This document shows positions 56,604 to 64,000 of a DNA stretch of 64,000 nt, piece after piece; positions within the stretch are counted from its first letter, which is position 1; each line of letters opens with the position of its first letter. The position numbers and the translations under genes are program-made. The stretch is from Micromonospora sp. CCTCC AA 2012012 (lineage in GTDB: Bacteria > Actinomycetota > Actinomycetes > Mycobacteriales > Micromonosporaceae), in assembly GCF_040499845.1 (NCBI RefSeq), contig NZ_CP159342.1, positions 6,665,217-6,729,216 on the forward strand, read 5' to 3'. The notes under the pieces are model-generated. The model did no database searches and was not told where the DNA came from. It worked only from the letters and a program-made list of their open reading frames with translations.

Positions 56604-57950
56604 GTGAAGAGCACCGTCGAGACTCTGAGCCCGACGCGCGTGCGGCTCGCCATCGAGGTGCCGTTCGTCGAGCTCGAGCCGAGCCTCAAGAAGGCGTACC
56701 GCGAGATCGGTTCGCAGGTGCAGGTGCCCGGCTTCCGCCGGGGCAAGGTGCCGTCGGCCGTGATCGACCAGCGGGTGGGCCGGGGCACCGTCCTCAACGA
56801 GGCGGTGCAGGAGGCCATCCCGCAGAACATCCTCGCCGCGGTCCGGGAGCACGACCTGAAGACCCTCGGTCGTCCGGAGGTCGAGATCACCGAGTTCAAC
56901 GACGGTGACTCGCTCAACTTCACCGCCGAGGTCGACGTCCGGCCCGAGATCACGCTGCCCGACCCGGCCACCATCGAGGTGACCGTGGACGAGCTTCAGA
57001 TCGACGACAGCGAGATCGACGAGCAGGTGAAGAACCTGCGCGAGCGGTTCGCCACGCTGAAGACCGTCGAGCGCGCCGCCGCCGAGGGCGACTACGTGCA
57101 GATCGACCTGAACGCCACCGTCGACGGCGAGGACGTGCCGGGCGGGCAGGCGAGCAACATCTCGCACGAGGTCGGCAGCCAGCAGCTCCTGCCGGGGCTG
57201 GACGAGGCCCTGGTCGGTCTCGCCGCCGGCGACAGCACCACCTTCTCGACCCAGCTCGTGGGCGGCGACTACGCCGGCCGGGACGCGGACGTCGCGGTGA
57301 CCGTGCGGACGGTCAAGGAGAAGGAGCTGCCGGAGCTGGACGACGACTTCGCGCAGATGGCCAGCGAGTTCGACACCATCGACGAGCTGCGCGACGACCT
57401 GCGGGAGCGGGTGACCCGGGGCAAGCGGGTCGAGCAGATCTACGCCGCCCGGGACAAGGCCCTGGAGCAGATGGTCGCCGCCGCCGAGGTGCCGGCGCCG
57501 GAGGGTGTCGTCAAGGAGGAGGTCGAGAGCCGCAAGGCGGCCATGATCGACCAGCTCGAGCGGATCGGTGCCTCGCTGGAGGAATACCTCGCGGCCGAGG
57601 AGAAGACCGAGGAGCAGATCGACGCGGAGCTGACCGAGGCGGCCACCGACGGGGTCAAGATCCAGCTGCTGCTGGACACCCTCGCCGACGCCGAGGACAT
57701 CCAGGTCTCCGACGACGAGTTCGGCCACGAGATCGTCCACCGCGCCCAGCGCGCCGGGATGGCCCCGCAGCAGTACTACGACCAGCTGGTCCGCTCCGGC
57801 GCGGCCGCCGCCGTCTTCGGCGACGTCCGTCGGGGCAAGGCGCTGGCCGCGGTGATGGAGAAGGTCAAGATCAAGGACTCGGCCGGCAACGAGGTCAGCC
57901 TCGACGCGCTGCGCGAGCAGAGCGAGGCCGAGCACAACCACCAGCACTGA
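56604..57950 (+). CDS. tig: Trigger factor (ribosome-bound chaperone, prolyl isomerase)
   Basis: It binds nascent chains at the ribosome exit. The 448-aa protein has the N-terminal ribosome-binding domain with GFRRGKVP, the FKBP-type prolyl isomerase domain (GDYVQIDLNATVDGEDV...GLDEALVGLAAGDS), and a C-terminal helical chaperone domain, ending EAEHNHQH. GTG 56604 follows AAGGAG. The order tRNA-Pro, tig, clpP1, clpP2 and clpX is the common actinobacterial arrangement. Confidence 0.97.
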   Translation: MKSTVETLSPTRVRLAIEVPFVELEPSLKKAYREIGSQVQVPGFRRGKVPSAVIDQRVGRGTVLNEAVQEAIPQNILAAVREHDLKTLGRPEVEITEFNDGDSLNFTAEVDVRPEITLPDPATIEVTVDELQIDDSEIDEQVKNLRERFATLKTVERAAAEGDYVQIDLNATVDGEDVPGGQASNISHEVGSQQLLPGLDEALVGLAAGDSTTFSTQLVGGDYAGRDADVAVTVRTVKEKELPELDDDFAQMASEFDTIDELRDDLRERVTRGKRVEQIYAARDKALEQMVAAAEVPAPEGVVKEEVESRKAAMIDQLERIGASLEEYLAAEEKTEEQIDAELTEAATDGVKIQLLLDTLADAEDIQVSDDEFGHEIVHRAQRAGMAPQQYYDQLVRSGAAAAVFGDVRRGKALAAVMEKVKIKDSAGNEVSLDALREQSEAEHNHQH

Positions 57951-57961
57951 TCGTCGGGGGA

Positions 57962-57995
57962 GGCCGCCGTCCGCCGCTCGCGGTGGACGGCGGCC
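57962..57995 (+). terminator. Hairpin terminator after tig
   Basis: GGCCGCCGTCC (57962-57972) and GGACGGCGGCC (57985-57995) with a CGCCGCTCGCGG interior, followed by CGAACCCTTTC. It begins 11 bp after the tig stop. Confidence 0.8.
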
Positions 57996-58028
57996 CGAAC
58001 CCTTTCTCGGGTACGCCTTTCGGCCAGC

Positions 58029-58044
58029 TGCGCTGAGAGCGAAC
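58029..58044 (+). promoter_or_regulatory. ClgR-box-like sequence upstream of clpP1
   Basis: TGCGC-TGAGA-GCGAAC has one perfect GCGAAC half and a weaker other half compared with the TTCGC-N5-GCGAA-type ClgR motif. It lies 78 bp before clpP1. ClgR activates clp genes in actinobacteria, so the location fits, but the match is partial. Confidence 0.35.
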
Positions 58045-58121
58045 AGTGCCCCGACCGGGAGTACGCGCCCTGCCTGAGCGGTTAGTGTCGGGTAGGACGG
58101 TACGGAGAGCGAAGGGCTGCC

Positions 58122-58763
58122 ATGACCGACATGCACATCCCAGCGAAGCCGCTGCGGGCGATCGAGGCCCGAGGTGGCGATTCCATTGGCAACCTCGACG
58201 ACTCGGTCTACAACCGGTTGCTCAAGGAGCGCATCATCTTCCTGGGCAGCGAGGTGACCGACCAGGTCGCCAACCGCATCTGCGCGCAGCTGCTGCTGCT
58301 GGCCGCGGAGGACCCGGACCGCGACATCAACCTCTGGATCAACTCGCCGGGTGGCTCGGTCTACTCCGGCATGGCGATCTACGACACCATGCAGTTCATC
58401 GACAACGACGTGTCGACCGTGGCGATGGGCATGGCGGCCTCGATGGGCCAGCTGCTGCTCTGCGCGGGCACCAAGGGCAAGCGCTACGCTCTGCCGCACG
58501 CGCGGATCATGATGCACCAGCCCTCCGGTGGCATGGGCGGCACGGCCGCCGACATCGCCATCCAGGCGGAGCAGATGCTCTACACGAAGCGGATGTTCCA
58601 GGAGCGGGTCGCGCACCACACCGGCCGGACCGCGGCGGAGATCGAGGCCGACTCGGACCGCGACCGTTGGTTCACCGCCCAGGAGGCCATGGACTACGGC
58701 TTCATCGACAAGGTGATCACCGGAGCCACGCAGGTTCCGGAAGGCGCCGGGACCCTGAGCTGA
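58122..58763 (+). CDS. clpP1: ATP-dependent Clp protease proteolytic subunit 1
   Basis: This serine peptidase subunit degrades proteins fed by ClpX or ClpC. The 213-aa protein carries Ser in [15 protein letters not shown], His in HARIMMHQP and Asp in [14 protein letters not shown]. The N-terminal [11 protein letters not shown] helix and [12 protein letters not shown] loop are conserved. Actinobacterial ClpP1 and ClpP2 form a mixed complex. ATG 58122 is followed by clpP2 10 bp after its stop. Confidence 0.96.
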   Translation: MTDMHIPAKPLRAIEARGGDSIGNLDDSVYNRLLKERIIFLGSEVTDQVANRICAQLLLLAAEDPDRDINLWINSPGGSVYSGMAIYDTMQFIDNDVSTVAMGMAASMGQLLLCAGTKGKRYALPHARIMMHQPSGGMGGTAADIAIQAEQMLYTKRMFQERVAHHTGRTAAEIEADSDRDRWFTAQEAMDYGFIDKVITGATQVPEGAGTLS

Positions 58764-58773
58764 GGAGCTGACG

Positions 58774-59436
58774 ATGACCGACCTGAGTTTGCCGCCCCAG
58801 TTCGCGGCCGTGCACAACCGCTACGTCCTGCCGTCGTTCGTCGAGCGCACGTCGTACGGGGTGAAGGAGTCCAACCCGTACAACAAGCTCTTCGAGGACC
58901 GGATCATCTTCCTCGGCGTCCAGGTGGACGACGCGTCCGCCAACGACGTGATGGCGCAGCTGCTGACGCTCGAGGGCACCGACCCGGACCGCGACATCAT
59001 CATGTACATCAACTCGCCCGGTGGTTCCTTCACCGCCATGACGGCGATCTACGACACCATGCAGTACGTCCGGCCGGACATCTCCACGGTCTGCCTGGGC
59101 CAGGCGGCCAGCGCGGCGGCGGTGCTGCTGGCGGCGGGCACGCCGGGCAAGCGGATGGCCCTGCCGAACTCGCGGATCATCATCCACCAGCCGGCCACCG
59201 AGGGCGGCTACGGGCAGGGCTCGGACATCGAGATCCAGGCCCGGGAGATCCTGCGGATGCGGACCCAGCTGGAGGACATGCTCTCCCGGCACTGCAACCG
59301 CCCGATCGAGCAGGTCCGCAAGGACATCGACCGTGACAAGATCATGACGGCCGAGGAGTCCAAGGAGTACGGGCTGGTCGACACCATCCTCACCAGCCGT
59401 AAGAAGGGCCTCCTGGCGGCCAACGCCGCCGGCTGA
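58774..59436 (+). CDS. clpP2: ATP-dependent Clp protease proteolytic subunit 2
   Basis: The second ClpP paralogue (220 aa) has Ser in GQAASAAAVLLAAGTPGKR, His in NSRIIIHQPA and Asp in DIDRDKIMTAEES. The N-terminal extension MTDLSLPPQF and IMYINSPGGSFTAM loop fit ClpP2. It is co-transcribed with clpP1 (10-bp gap). A hairpin follows before clpX. Confidence 0.96.
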   Translation: MTDLSLPPQFAAVHNRYVLPSFVERTSYGVKESNPYNKLFEDRIIFLGVQVDDASANDVMAQLLTLEGTDPDRDIIMYINSPGGSFTAMTAIYDTMQYVRPDISTVCLGQAASAAAVLLAAGTPGKRMALPNSRIIIHQPATEGGYGQGSDIEIQAREILRMRTQLEDMLSRHCNRPIEQVRKDIDRDKIMTAEESKEYGLVDTILTSRKKGLLAANAAG

Positions 59437-59445
59437 GCAGCAGGG

Positions 59446-59487
59446 GTCGGAGGTCGGCCGTGGATCCGTTCCCGGCCGACCTCTGAC
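59446..59487 (+). terminator. Hairpin terminator after clpP2
   Basis: GTCGGAGGTCGGCCG (59446-59460) and CGGCCGACCTCTGAC (59473-59487) form a 15-bp stem with one mismatch, followed by ACACCCGTTTT. The remaining gap to clpX is 160 bp and likely holds the clpX promoter. Confidence 0.75.
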
Positions 59488-59647
59488 ACACCCGTTTTGG
59501 GGGTCGGAGAAACCTCCGCCAGCGGGTAACGTCGGGTCCGTACCGCTTCGCCGGGTCGGACCGACGGGGTGACAACAAGACGGACGGGCGCTCGACGCCC
59601 GCAGGTCAGGGCCGGCGCTCCGGCCGACGAGTGCAGGGAGAACGTAG

Positions 59648-60943
59648 GTGGCACGGATCGGTGACGGCGGCGACCTACTCAAGTGCTCCTTCTGCGGCAA
59701 GTCGCAGAAGCAGGTCAAGAAGCTCATCGCGGGCCCAGGGGTCTACATCTGCGACGAGTGCATCGACCTGTGCAACGAGATCATCGAGGAGGAGCTGGCC
59801 GAGTCCGGCGAGGTGAAGTGGGAAGAGCTTCCCAAGCCGATGGAGATCTGCCAGTTCCTCGACAACTACGTGGTGGGCCAGGACCAGGCCAAGAAGGCGC
59901 TCGCCGTCGCGGTCTACAACCACTACAAGCGGATCCAGGCCGAGGCGGCCGGCGCGCCGGGTTCCGGCAGCGACGCCGTCGAGCTGGCCAAGTCGAACAT
60001 CCTCCTCCTCGGTCCGACGGGCTGCGGCAAGACGCACCTGGCGCAGACCCTGGCGCGGATGCTCAACGTGCCCTTCGCGATCGCCGACGCGACCGCTCTC
60101 ACCGAGGCGGGCTACGTCGGCGAGGACGTGGAGAACATCCTCCTCAAGCTCATCCAGGCCGCGGACTACGACATCAAGCGCGCCGAGACCGGCATCATCT
60201 ACATCGACGAGGTCGACAAGATCGCCCGTAAGTCGGAGAACCCGTCGATCACGCGGGACGTCTCGGGCGAGGGCGTGCAGCAGGCGCTGCTGAAGATGCT
60301 CGAGGGCACGGTGGCCAATGTGCCGCCGCAGGGTGGGCGCAAGCACCCGCACCAGGAGTTCATCCAGATCGACACCACCAACGTGCTGTTCATCTGCGGT
60401 GGCGCCTTCGCCGGCCTCGACCAGATCATCGAGTCCCGCACCGGTCACGGCGGCACCGGCTTCGGCGCCCGGCTCCGGTCGGTCTCCGAACGGTCGACCG
60501 ACGACATCTTCAGCCAGGTCATGCCGGAGGACATGCTCAAGTTCGGGCTGATCCCCGAGTTCATCGGCCGGCTCCCGGTGATCACCAACGTGCGCAGCCT
60601 CGACCGCTCCGCGCTGGTGCGGATCCTGACCGAACCGCGCAACGCGCTGGTCCGGCAGTATCAGCGTCTCTTCGAGCTCGACGGCGTCGAGCTGGAGTTC
60701 GAGCCGCCGGCGCTGGAGGCGATCGCCGACCAGGCCATGCTCCGCGGCACCGGTGCTCGCGGCCTCCGCGCGATCATGGAAGAGGTCCTCCTCTCCGTGA
60801 TGTACGAGGTGCCGAGCAACCCCGACGCCGCCCGGGTGCTGATCACCCGTGAGGTGGTCCTGGAGAACGTGAACCCGACGATCGTCCCCCGCGAGTTCAC
60901 GGGCCGTCGGGCCCGTCGGGACCGCGAGGAGAAGTCCGCCTGA
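59648..60943 (+). CDS. clpX: ATP-dependent Clp protease ATP-binding subunit ClpX
   Basis: This AAA+ unfoldase delivers tagged proteins to ClpP. The zinc-binding domain [10 protein letters not shown]...ICDECIDLC is at residues 13-38. The AAA+ core has Walker [14 protein letters not shown], Walker [14 protein letters not shown] and sensor 2 [13 protein letters not shown]. The pore and the FGA ClpP-loop ([10 protein letters not shown]) are present. It is 431 aa. GTG 59648 follows GGGAG (59636-59640). It is transcribed on its own. Confidence 0.97.
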   Translation: MARIGDGGDLLKCSFCGKSQKQVKKLIAGPGVYICDECIDLCNEIIEEELAESGEVKWEELPKPMEICQFLDNYVVGQDQAKKALAVAVYNHYKRIQAEAAGAPGSGSDAVELAKSNILLLGPTGCGKTHLAQTLARMLNVPFAIADATALTEAGYVGEDVENILLKLIQAADYDIKRAETGIIYIDEVDKIARKSENPSITRDVSGEGVQQALLKMLEGTVANVPPQGGRKHPHQEFIQIDTTNVLFICGGAFAGLDQIIESRTGHGGTGFGARLRSVSERSTDDIFSQVMPEDMLKFGLIPEFIGRLPVITNVRSLDRSALVRILTEPRNALVRQYQRLFELDGVELEFEPPALEAIADQAMLRGTGARGLRAIMEEVLLSVMYEVPSNPDAARVLITREVVLENVNPTIVPREFTGRRARRDREEKSA

Positions 60944-60952
60944 GTTCCCACC

Positions 60953-60986
60953 CCGACGGCGCCCGGTTCACTCCGGGCGCCGTCGG
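60953..60986. terminator. Hairpin terminator between convergent clpX and cupin regulator
   Basis: CCGACGGCGCCCGG (60953-60966) and CCGGGCGCCGTCGG (60973-60986) form a perfect 14-bp stem with a TTCACT loop. It overlaps the last codons of the regulator gene. Confidence 0.85.
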
Positions 60987-61594
60987 CGTGTCCGGGTCCG
61001 CCGGTCCCACTCGCCCGACGGGGTGACCACCACCATGACCAGCCGGAGGGGCTCGTCCCCCTCGGGGCGGTAGCCGTGTGCCCGGTCGGCGTGGAACTCG
61101 ATCGTCTCCCCGGCCCGTACGACGTGGTCGACGCCGTCGACGTCGACGATCGCCGTGCCGGTCAGGACGTGCAGCACCTCCCGGGTGCCGCGGGGGTGGT
61201 CGGGGGAGTGGTGCGTCTCGCCGGGCTGCATCCGCCAGTCCCAGAGTTCCACCAGGTCCGGCTCGCCCAGCCCGCTCAGCAACTGTGCGGCCCCGCCCCG
61301 GTCGCCCCGCCACAGGACGGGGGCGTCGGCGGCGGCGGAGATGCGTACCGGACTCTCCTCGGCAGGGTCGAGCAGCCGGGCGATGTTGACGCCGAAGGCG
61401 TCCGCGACGCGGCAGAGGGTGCCGATGCTGGGGTTGGTGCGGGCACCCTCGATCTGCACGAGCATGCCCTTGCTCACCCCGGAACGGCCGGCGAGCTCCT
61501 CGAAGGACCAGCCGCGGGCGGCGCGCAGTTCGTGCACCTGACGGGCCACGGCGGAGGTCACCGCGCTCACCCGCCCGGCTCCGGCGTCGGTCAT
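60968..61594 (-). CDS. XRE-family regulator with cupin domain
   Basis: This 208-aa transcription factor has an N-terminal HTH (WSFEELAGRSGVSKGMLVQIE, TNPSIGTLCRVADAFG) and a C-terminal cupin (HSPDHPRGTREVLHVLTGTA, AGETIEFHADRAHGYR) that likely binds a small ligand. ATG 61594 follows GAAGGA; a further upstream ATG at 61621 lies close to the divergent transporter gene. The divergent arrangement suggests it controls the adjacent EamA transporter gene. Confidence 0.88.
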   Translation of the reverse strand: MTDAGAGRVSAVTSAVARQVHELRAARGWSFEELAGRSGVSKGMLVQIEGARTNPSIGTLCRVADAFGVNIARLLDPAEESPVRISAAADAPVLWRGDRGGAAQLLSGLGEPDLVELWDWRMQPGETHHSPDHPRGTREVLHVLTGTAIVDVDGVDHVVRAGETIEFHADRAHGYRPEGDEPLRLVMVVVTPSGEWDRRTRTRRRRPE

Positions 61595-61635
61595 CACACT
61601 ATCCTTCACGGTCAACATCATGATACGAAGACGGC

Positions 61636-62468
61636 ATGTTCCCCATTGTGCTCGCCGCGGTCTCCGCGGTCGCGTTCGGCACGGCGGACTTCTCCGGCGG
61701 CAAGGCGTCCCGACGCGCCGACCCCATCGCCGTCACCGTGGTCTCGCAACTGCTGAGCCTCCCCCTCCTGCTCGTCCTCGTCCTCGTGGTGCCGGGAACC
61801 CCCACCCGGTCGACATGGCCTGGGGACTCCTCGCCGGGGTGGCCGGCGTGGCGGGCGTCGTCCTGCTCTACCGGGCGCTGGCCGGCGGGATGATGGCCGT
61901 CGTCGCGCCGGTCACCGCGATCACCGCCGCGGTGGTGCCGATCCTCGCCGGCCTGCTCACCGCACGCTCGCCCGGCACTCTCGCGCTCTGCGGCGCCGGC
62001 CTCGCCGTGCTGGCCATCGCACTGGTCAGTCTGGGCGAGGGCGGGGTCTCCGGCGCGGTGTCCCCCCGCGTGGTGGGCACCGCGCTGGGCGCGGGCGCGC
62101 TCTTCGGAGTCTTCTTCGCCCTGCTCGGCCAGGCCGGCGAGGACGCCGGCATGTGGCCGGTCGCCGCCGTACGCCTCAGCTCCATCGCCTTCGGTCTGGC
62201 GCTCGCCGCACGGACCGGCGTCAGCCTGCGGCTCGATCGCCGGGTGCTGGGCTGGGCTGCGGCCGCCGGTCTGCTGGACAGTGCCGCGAACGCCCTCTAT
62301 CTGGCCGCCGCCGCCCGTGGGCACCTGAGCATCATCGCCGCGATCACGTCCCTCTACCCGGCCAGCACCGTGCTGCTGGCGCTCGTGGTGGACCGGGAAC
62401 GACTCCGCCCGGTCCAGGTCGCGGGGCTCGGCTTCGCCGCCGGGGCGCTGGTGCTGGCGAGCATCTGA
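61636..62468 (+). pseudogene. EamA/DMT-family transporter, frameshifted
   Basis: The reading begins MFPIVLAAVSAVAFGTADFS and continues in frame to about 61800, then resumes in another frame at HPVDMAWGLLAG through AAGALVLASI at 62468. The two parts together make an ordinary drug/metabolite transporter of about 10 membrane helices. A single missing base in the C5 run at 61799-61803 explains the shift; adding one C restores a continuous frame. It may be a real mutation, a phase-variable tract or an assembly error. ATG 61815 could restart the second part. Confidence 0.8.
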
Positions 62469-62507
62469 GCCTGTCGCCACCCCCGCCACCCCCGTACGCT
62501 GATCGTC

Positions 62508-63305
62508 ATGCGCGTCGCCGTCTGCCAGCTCAACGCCCGCGACGACCGGGCGGCGAACCTCGCCGCCGCCGAGGCCCTGCTGGTCAGGGCCGCGGCGGCG
62601 GGCGCGGACCTCGCCGTCCTCCCGGAGTACGTCGACTATCTCGGCCCGGCCACCGGCATGCCGGACCCGGAGCCGGTGGACGGCGCGGTGGGGGAGTTCT
62701 TCGCCGGCGTCGCCCGCCGGCTGGGGATCTGGGTGGTCGCCGGTTCCTTCCACGAGGCCGGCCCCGACCCCGCGCACACCTGGAACACGTCGCTGGTCTT
62801 CGACCGCGCCGGGGCGCTCGCCGCCAGCTATCGCAAGATCCACCTGTACGACGTGGAGATCCCCGGCCGGGTGTCCTACCTGGAGTCGGCGACGGTGGCG
62901 CCGGGTGACCAGCCGGTGGTGGTGGACGTGGAGGGCCTACGGGTCGGTCTCTCGATCTGTTACGACCTGCGCTTCCCGGAGCTCTACCGACGGCTGGCGA
63001 CCGACGGCGGGGCCCACCTGCTCGTGGTGCCGGCGGCGTTCATGATGCACACCGGTCGGGACCACTGGGAGGTTCTGCTCCGGGCCCGGGCGATCGAGAA
63101 CCAGTGCTTCGTGGCGGCGGCCGGCCAGACCGGGGACCACGAGCCGGGGCGGACCTGTTTCGGCCGCAGCATGGTCGTCGACCCGTGGGGCACCGTGCTC
63201 GGCCAGGTCCCCGACGGACCGGGGCTCTCGGTGGTCGACCTCGATCTGGACCGGTTGGCCACCATCCGCGACGAGCTGCCCAGTCTGGCCAACCGGCGGC
63301 TCTGA
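62508..63305 (+). CDS. Nitrilase-superfamily amidase (Nit/omega-amidase-like)
   Basis: This cytosolic 265-aa carbon-nitrogen hydrolase has the catalytic triad Glu (VLPEYVDY), Lys (YRKIHLYDVE) and Cys (LSICYDLRFPELY). Its length and features (GTVLGQVPDGPGLSVVDLD) fit the Nit1/Nit2 group of deaminated-glutathione and omega-amidases, which repair or hydrolyse small amides. The substrate is inferred. ATG 62508 starts 40 bp after the transporter's stop. Confidence 0.88.
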   Translation: MRVAVCQLNARDDRAANLAAAEALLVRAAAAGADLAVLPEYVDYLGPATGMPDPEPVDGAVGEFFAGVARRLGIWVVAGSFHEAGPDPAHTWNTSLVFDRAGALAASYRKIHLYDVEIPGRVSYLESATVAPGDQPVVVDVEGLRVGLSICYDLRFPELYRRLATDGGAHLLVVPAAFMMHTGRDHWEVLLRARAIENQCFVAAAGQTGDHEPGRTCFGRSMVVDPWGTVLGQVPDGPGLSVVDLDLDRLATIRDELPSLANRRL

Positions 63306-63310
63306 CGGCG

Positions 63311-63535
63311 TCAGCTCTCCAGCAGCACGCCGACCACCGTGAAGCCGGCGATGGCCGCGGCGGTGATGAGCAGGGCGGTCGTCATCCGGGACGGGCCCCG
63401 GCGGACGAGACGCCCCACCGAGACCAGGACGACGAAGAGCACGAACGCCCCGATGACCAACTGCCAGAACGGCAGGAGGAGCCCGAGCAGCGTCTCCTCG
63501 GCGAGGGTCGCCGGGTACCGGGACACGTCATCCAT
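63311..63535 (-). CDS. Small two-helix membrane protein
   Basis: This 74-aa protein has two hydrophobic segments (LLGLLLPFWQLVIGAFVLFVVLVS and MTTALLITAAAIAGFTVVGVL, cited by ends) joined by the basic loop RLVRRGPSR. ATG 63535 is the first start. It is convergent with the amidase gene, with a 5-bp gap. No function is proposed. Confidence 0.6.
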   Translation of the reverse strand: MDDVSRYPATLAEETLLGLLLPFWQLVIGAFVLFVVLVSVGRLVRRGPSRMTTALLITAAAIAGFTVVGVLLES

Positions 63536-63646
63536 GCCAGACACTCTGGCACGCCGACGCCGCCGACGGCTCCCACCGACGGTGGTTGTCCGTCGTCCGG
63601 CGACCGGGTATCGCCGGGACGGAGCGGCGCACTGATGAACGATGAT

Positions 63647-63675
63647 TTGCCTTGGCGGGGCCATCCGCGTAACTT
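63647..63675 (+). promoter_or_regulatory. Strong-promoter-like element, first of three
   Basis: TTGCCT (63647-63652), 17-bp spacer, TAACTT (63670-63675). Both hexamers and the spacer fit the vegetative sigma factor. It reads toward the right edge of the window. Confidence 0.55.
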
Positions 63676-63791
63676 TCTCTCTGCACGCGGGAGGCCGGAC
63701 AAACCGGCCGAGAGCGGGCACCAGGCTCGTGGCGGAGACGCCGAGCGAGACTGAGGATCCGGGCGGTGCGGGACACTCCACAAACACGGAG

Positions 63792-63820
63792 TTGCGAACG
63801 CGAAGCCGACCGGCTAGAGT
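63792..63820 (+). promoter_or_regulatory. Strong-promoter-like element, second of three
   Basis: TTGCGA (63792-63797), 17-bp spacer, TAGAGT (63815-63820). Same orientation and spacing as the other two. Confidence 0.65.
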
Positions 63821-63964
63821 ACACAAGCCGGCAGGGAGCCGGGCGGGTGGCTGCGAGAGCGGCGCCGGCCGGTCTGCCACTTCCCACGACAGAAACGACC
63901 GCCGCTTACGGCGTGCGTCAGCGTGGAACGGTCCGCACCAAGTTGATCACCTCGGATACGAGGT

Positions 63965-63993
63965 TGACAGCGAAAGTCAGACCGAGTAGGTTA
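63965..63993 (+). promoter_or_regulatory. Strong-promoter-like element, third of three
   Basis: TTGACA (63965-63970), 17-bp spacer, TAGGTT (63988-63993), very close to actinobacterial rRNA promoters. No coding gene is credible between 63536 and 64000, so this gap is read as a tandem promoter region, probably for an rRNA operon beyond the edge. Confidence 0.7.
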
Positions 63994-64000
63994 GAGAGGT

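Noticed and set aside
63642..63989. A 115-codon frame near the right edge
   Set aside because: It covers the three promoter elements, has no ribosome site and a low-complexity product.

Overview
The window is about 72-75% GC, with GTG/ATG starts, dense gene packing, many 4-bp stop/start overlaps and probable leaderless starts. Gene content is typically actinobacterial: clpP1-clpP2-clpX behind tig, ettA, a group II truncated haemoglobin, a mycothiol-type nitroreductase homologue, an Eis-like acetyltransferase and the cytochrome-oxidase accessory subunit CtaJ. Protein style and two kinds of short dispersed repeat point to the Micromonosporaceae, most likely Micromonospora or a close relative. 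That assignment is from recall, not from a search.

Layout. (1) 1-5.3 kb: an M20 dipeptidase, a 68-aa protein with a LexA-like box on its start codon, ATP-dependent DNA ligase, a proline-rich membrane protein and SURF1. (2) 5.4-12.7 kb: corrin-related genes (a CobB/CbiA-like protein lacking key active-site residues, then cobC-cobT-cysG in a tight operon) with a class A penicillin-binding protein between them. (3) 12.7-16.8 kb: trehalose genes otsA and an otsB-GH15 fusion. (4) 16.9-17.6 kb: a VapBC-like toxin-antitoxin pair. (5) 17.7-25.3 kb: ettA, thioesterase, conserved hypothetical, YbjN protein, glbO, MFS exporter, MscS channel and HNH nuclease. (6) 25.3-40.8 kb, probably accessory: a class F sortase with a probable substrate, an Lrp regulator, an 11-gene tryptophan/kynurenine catabolic operon, a secreted cutinase/PET-hydrolase-like enzyme and an amidase. 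(7) 40.8-47.4 kb: ctaJ, DUF5130, pepN, nitroreductase homologue, DUF1015 and rpiB. (8) 47.4-55.7 kb: Eis-like acetyltransferase, acyl-CoA synthetase, a membrane-spanning Hsp70-like/beta-propeller fusion and a VOC protein. (9) 56.0-61 kb: tRNA-Gly(UCC), tRNA-Pro(UGG), tig, clpP1, clpP2 and clpX. (10) 61-64 kb: a cupin regulator, a frameshifted EamA transporter, a nitrilase-family amidase, a small membrane protein and, at the right edge, three tandem strong promoters that probably drive an rRNA operon just outside the window.

The clearest metabolic unit runs from 27.3 to 37.9 kb. Tryptophan dioxygenase, kynurenine monooxygenase, kynureninase, 3-hydroxyanthranilate dioxygenase, ACMS decarboxylase, semialdehyde dehydrogenase, aminomuconate deaminase and the four lower meta-pathway enzymes would take tryptophan to pyruvate and acetyl-CoA. 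Only kynurenine formamidase is missing. A divergent Lrp/AsnC regulator probably controls it. A short in-frame repeat sits inside kynureninase and again at the start of the deaminase gene.

The most interesting items are the in-frame repeat, the degenerate CobB-like protein, the PET-hydrolase-like enzyme, the Hsp70/propeller fusion, the LexA-box small protein, the toxin-antitoxin operator pair and the EamA frameshift. No CRISPR array, prophage or insertion sequence was seen.
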